Source of the DNA: Haladaptatus pallidirubidus
Lineage (GTDB): Archaea; Halobacteriota; Halobacteria; Halobacteriales; Haladaptataceae
Reading direction: 5' to 3'
NCBI RefSeq assembly: GCF_020700235.1
Contig: NZ_CP085301.1
Coordinates: 1,426,001-1,490,000, forward strand
Length of the DNA stretch: 64,000 nucleotides
Shown: positions 62,416 to 64,000 of the stretch, piece by piece
Layout of the letters: each line of letters starts with the position of its first letter
How positions within the stretch are numbered: position 1 is the stretch's first letter
Made by a program: the position numbers and the translations under genes
The notes under the pieces: generated by a model
The model's database searches: none
The model's input: only the letters and a program-made list of their open reading frames with translations
Told to the model about the DNA's origin: nothing

Positions 62416-62476
62416 GGGTGACCAACGACAGGCGACGAAAAGAGCGTTATTGCTATTGGAAATTCGGTGCCGATTT

Positions 62477-63715
62477 TCAGGCCGGCTCTTCCGCGTGCGT
62501 GATTTGCCGCGTTCGAATCACGCTCATCGAGAGGACGAAGAACGCGACGGCGAGGGCGACGACCGCGCTGGCGATGAACAGCGGATAGTACCCTGTAACT
62601 GCGGCGATACTGGCGAACAAGACCGGGCCGGCGGACCGACCGAGGAACGTGGTACTGTTTCGAAGGCTCAGCGCGCCGCCGCGAAGGCCCACCGAAACGA
62701 GGTCGCTGATTGCGGCATCGACCGCGGGCATCGAAAGGCCAAGTCCGGCACCGAAGACGAGCATCGCGAGCGTGATACCGACCGGAGTAGGAACCAACCA
62801 CGCGCCGAACAAACCCACGGCGTAGCACGCGAATCCGACGGCGATGAGGCCGTAGTTGGATAGGTAGCGGGCGAACCAGCCGTTCTTCGCGGAGACGACG
62901 ACGGACGACGTTTCCGAGACCGCGAGGACGACGCCAATCGCAAGCGCGGACATGCCGAAATTTCCTTCGAGGAGGAACGGCATGATGGTGATTACCGCGC
63001 CGAACAGCAGGAGTTCGGTCATGCAAGCCGCGCCGTAGAGGACGAGAGCGTCGGTGCCACTCAGCACGCGAACCGCGCGCCGGAGATAGGCGACCCCCTG
63101 CGAATCGCGCTCGTGGGACGGTTCTTCGAGGTGCCGAACGGCGTAAAAGGCGAGCGGAAGTCCCGCCAAGTAGACGAAGTAGGGTACATTCCACGAGACG
63201 GTCGCGAGAGCACCGCCGACGAGCGGGAAAATCGCCGCCCCTGCCGAGAGGACGGCATTGTTCATCCCGAGAACCGCGTTCCGTCGGGTTCCCTCGAACG
63301 TGTCGCCGATGAGCGTCACGGTGGTGATGAAGATGCCCGCCGCGGCGGTGCCGCCGACGATACGAAGGGCGAGCACGGCCTCGTAACTCGGAGCGACGAC
63401 AATCGCCCCGCCCGAGAGGCTAAAGACGACGAGGCAGCTGATGAGAACCGTCCGTCGTCCGATTCTGTCTGCGAGCATGCCGATGAACGGCGACAGCACG
63501 ATTCCGACGAGGAAGTACGTGCTGATGAGTAGACTCGCCTGCGCGTCGGAGATACCGAAGGCGTCCCGAAACGCGGGCAGAGTCGGGCTAACCAGCGGCA
63601 CGCCGAGCGGAGCGAGGAGCGTCGCCGCGAGCACGATTTGAACTGTCGGCGAGCGCCACGGTGAGGTCAATTTCGATTCGGCCGATGAGTTTGAAGCGGT
63701 GTCGGTGGAAGTCAT
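62477..63715 (-). CDS. MFS transporter
   Basis: A 412-residue, 12-helix exporter or uptake system. Motif A is GMLADRIGRRTVLI between helices 2 and 3, and helix 5 has GMNNAVLSAGAAIFPLVGGA (motif C type, drug:proton antiporters). It differs in sequence from the MFS at 9472. ATG 63715 (MTSTDTAS) follows a second ATG at 63727. A perfect inverted repeat upstream (63840-63856) may be the operator of the regulator that starts at the window end. Confidence 0.88.
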   Translation of the reverse strand: MTSTDTASNSSAESKLTSPWRSPTVQIVLAATLLAPLGVPLVSPTLPAFRDAFGISDAQASLLISTYFLVGIVLSPFIGMLADRIGRRTVLISCLVVFSLSGGAIVVAPSYEAVLALRIVGGTAAAGIFITTVTLIGDTFEGTRRNAVLGMNNAVLSAGAAIFPLVGGALATVSWNVPYFVYLAGLPLAFYAVRHLEEPSHERDSQGVAYLRRAVRVLSGTDALVLYGAACMTELLLFGAVITIMPFLLEGNFGMSALAIGVVLAVSETSSVVVSAKNGWFARYLSNYGLIAVGFACYAVGLFGAWLVPTPVGITLAMLVFGAGLGLSMPAVDAAISDLVSVGLRGGALSLRNSTTFLGRSAGPVLFASIAAVTGYYPLFIASAVVALAVAFFVLSMSVIRTRQITHAEEPA

Positions 63716-63839
63716 ATCGGTTCGCATCCTTGTTCGCTGGTATCCCGTACCACAATAGAACGGACGACCGGATTCCGGTTAGCCTCACCCATCAAAATTG
63801 GTTTCAGTTCCTGAGATGACTGTTCACGTTCTGCGACCT

Positions 63840-63856
63840 GTCTCACGATGTGAGAC
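63840..63856. promoter_or_regulatory. Operator-like inverted repeat between MFS and a divergent gene
   Basis: A perfect repeat GTCTCAC-GAT-GTGAGAC, seven-base arms and three-base spacer, in the 178-base spacer. Such repeats are typical operators of TetR- or PadR-type repressors that control a divergent exporter. The spacer also holds CCATATGGTACC at 63870-63881. Confidence 0.45.
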
Positions 63857-63893
63857 GCGATATTGCTATGCCATATGGTACCAAATATACAGT

Positions 63894-64000
63894 ATGGTCG
63901 AGCACGGAGCGGAACCCAGAGGTCGAAACCGGGACGCTAACCGAGAGGATCAAAACGCGGGTCGAGACGAGCGAAAATCGACGGGCGACGAGGGCAGTAT
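63894..64000 (+). CDS. Start of a gene cut by the window end
   Basis: An open frame from ATG 63894 (MVEHGAEPRGRNRDANREDQ) to the window end, polar and low in complexity. The N-terminus gives no family; the gene may be a regulator of the divergent MFS exporter, judging from the operator-like repeat between them. A TATA-like AAATATAC lies just upstream. Confidence 0.35.
   Translation, partial: MVEHGAEPRGRNRDANREDQNAGRDERKSTGDEGS

Noticed and set aside
1..64000. CRISPR array or intact insertion sequence
   Set aside because: No regularly spaced repeats and no transposase gene were found anywhere in the window.

Overview
The window is chromosomal DNA of a haloarchaeon (class Halobacteria), perhaps Haladaptatus or a relative, though the genus cannot be proved from the sequence alone. 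The reasons are GC-rich genes coding for acidic proteins, transcription factor B, a HalOD1 protein, a bacterio-opsin-activator-type HTH, Tat-dependent lipoproteins, winged-helix regulators of haloarchaeal type, and many genes with little or no leader. I found no rRNA, tRNA, intact insertion sequence or CRISPR array.

Layout. 1-1020: a decayed membrane-protein gene, a small membrane protein and non-coding repeats. 1165-3185: terminal oxidase subunit I with a DUF6684 partner. 3227-11918: a sugar-type dehydrogenase, a beta-propeller-like secreted protein, a GT-C-like membrane protein, an ABC permease without its ATPase, a UspA protein, an MFS exporter and two conserved unknowns. 11988-15780: a sulfur island with a regulator, two YeeE/YedE halves, a rhodanese-persulfide dioxygenase fusion, and TusA and DsrE proteins. 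16043-17398: HflX. 17514-20322: an unusual NuoB-NuoCD-NuoI cluster with none of the membrane subunits of complex I. 20323-21723: an arylsulfotransferase-like protein.

21882-25904 is a tightly overlapping minus-strand operon: ParB-like protein, BchC-like dehydrogenase, PTPS-III-like pterin enzyme, group-4 glycosyltransferase and SAM methyltransferase. It looks like a small biosynthetic pathway of unknown product. It is followed by a phosphoribosyltransferase and TFB. 29814-34200 is a probable iron or heme cluster (Tat lipoprotein of P19/Tp34 type, DyP-like lipoprotein, polytopic membrane protein). Next to it lie two copies of a structured non-coding repeat, and a third copy lies at 807-1023. 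34684-36274 holds a tyrosine recombinase coupled to a 46-residue zinc ribbon and a HalOD1 protein. 36598-43328 is a mixed region of small zinc-ribbon and membrane proteins, a lipoprotein, a regulator, a renalase-like oxidoreductase and a HerA-like ATPase.

43596-47451 carries an asparagine-synthase homologue without the glutaminase cysteine and an M28 peptidase. 47492-56351 is the main respiratory region: CoxB, a CoxA-CoxC fusion, subunit IV, then Sir2, UspA and a third subunit I gene, flanked by two DUF6789 proteins. 56496-63715 has an aldo/keto reductase, an SprT-like protein, an HTH gene broken by an amber codon, UspA, an opsin-activator-type regulator divergent from a cytochrome P450, a proteasome-like protein without its catalytic threonine, and an MFS transporter divergent from a gene cut by the window end.

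The strongest candidates for new biology are the NuoB-CD-I module, the pterin/glycosyl/methyl operon, the repeat family with a covarying hairpin, and the CoxA-CoxC fusion that lacks the K-channel lysine.
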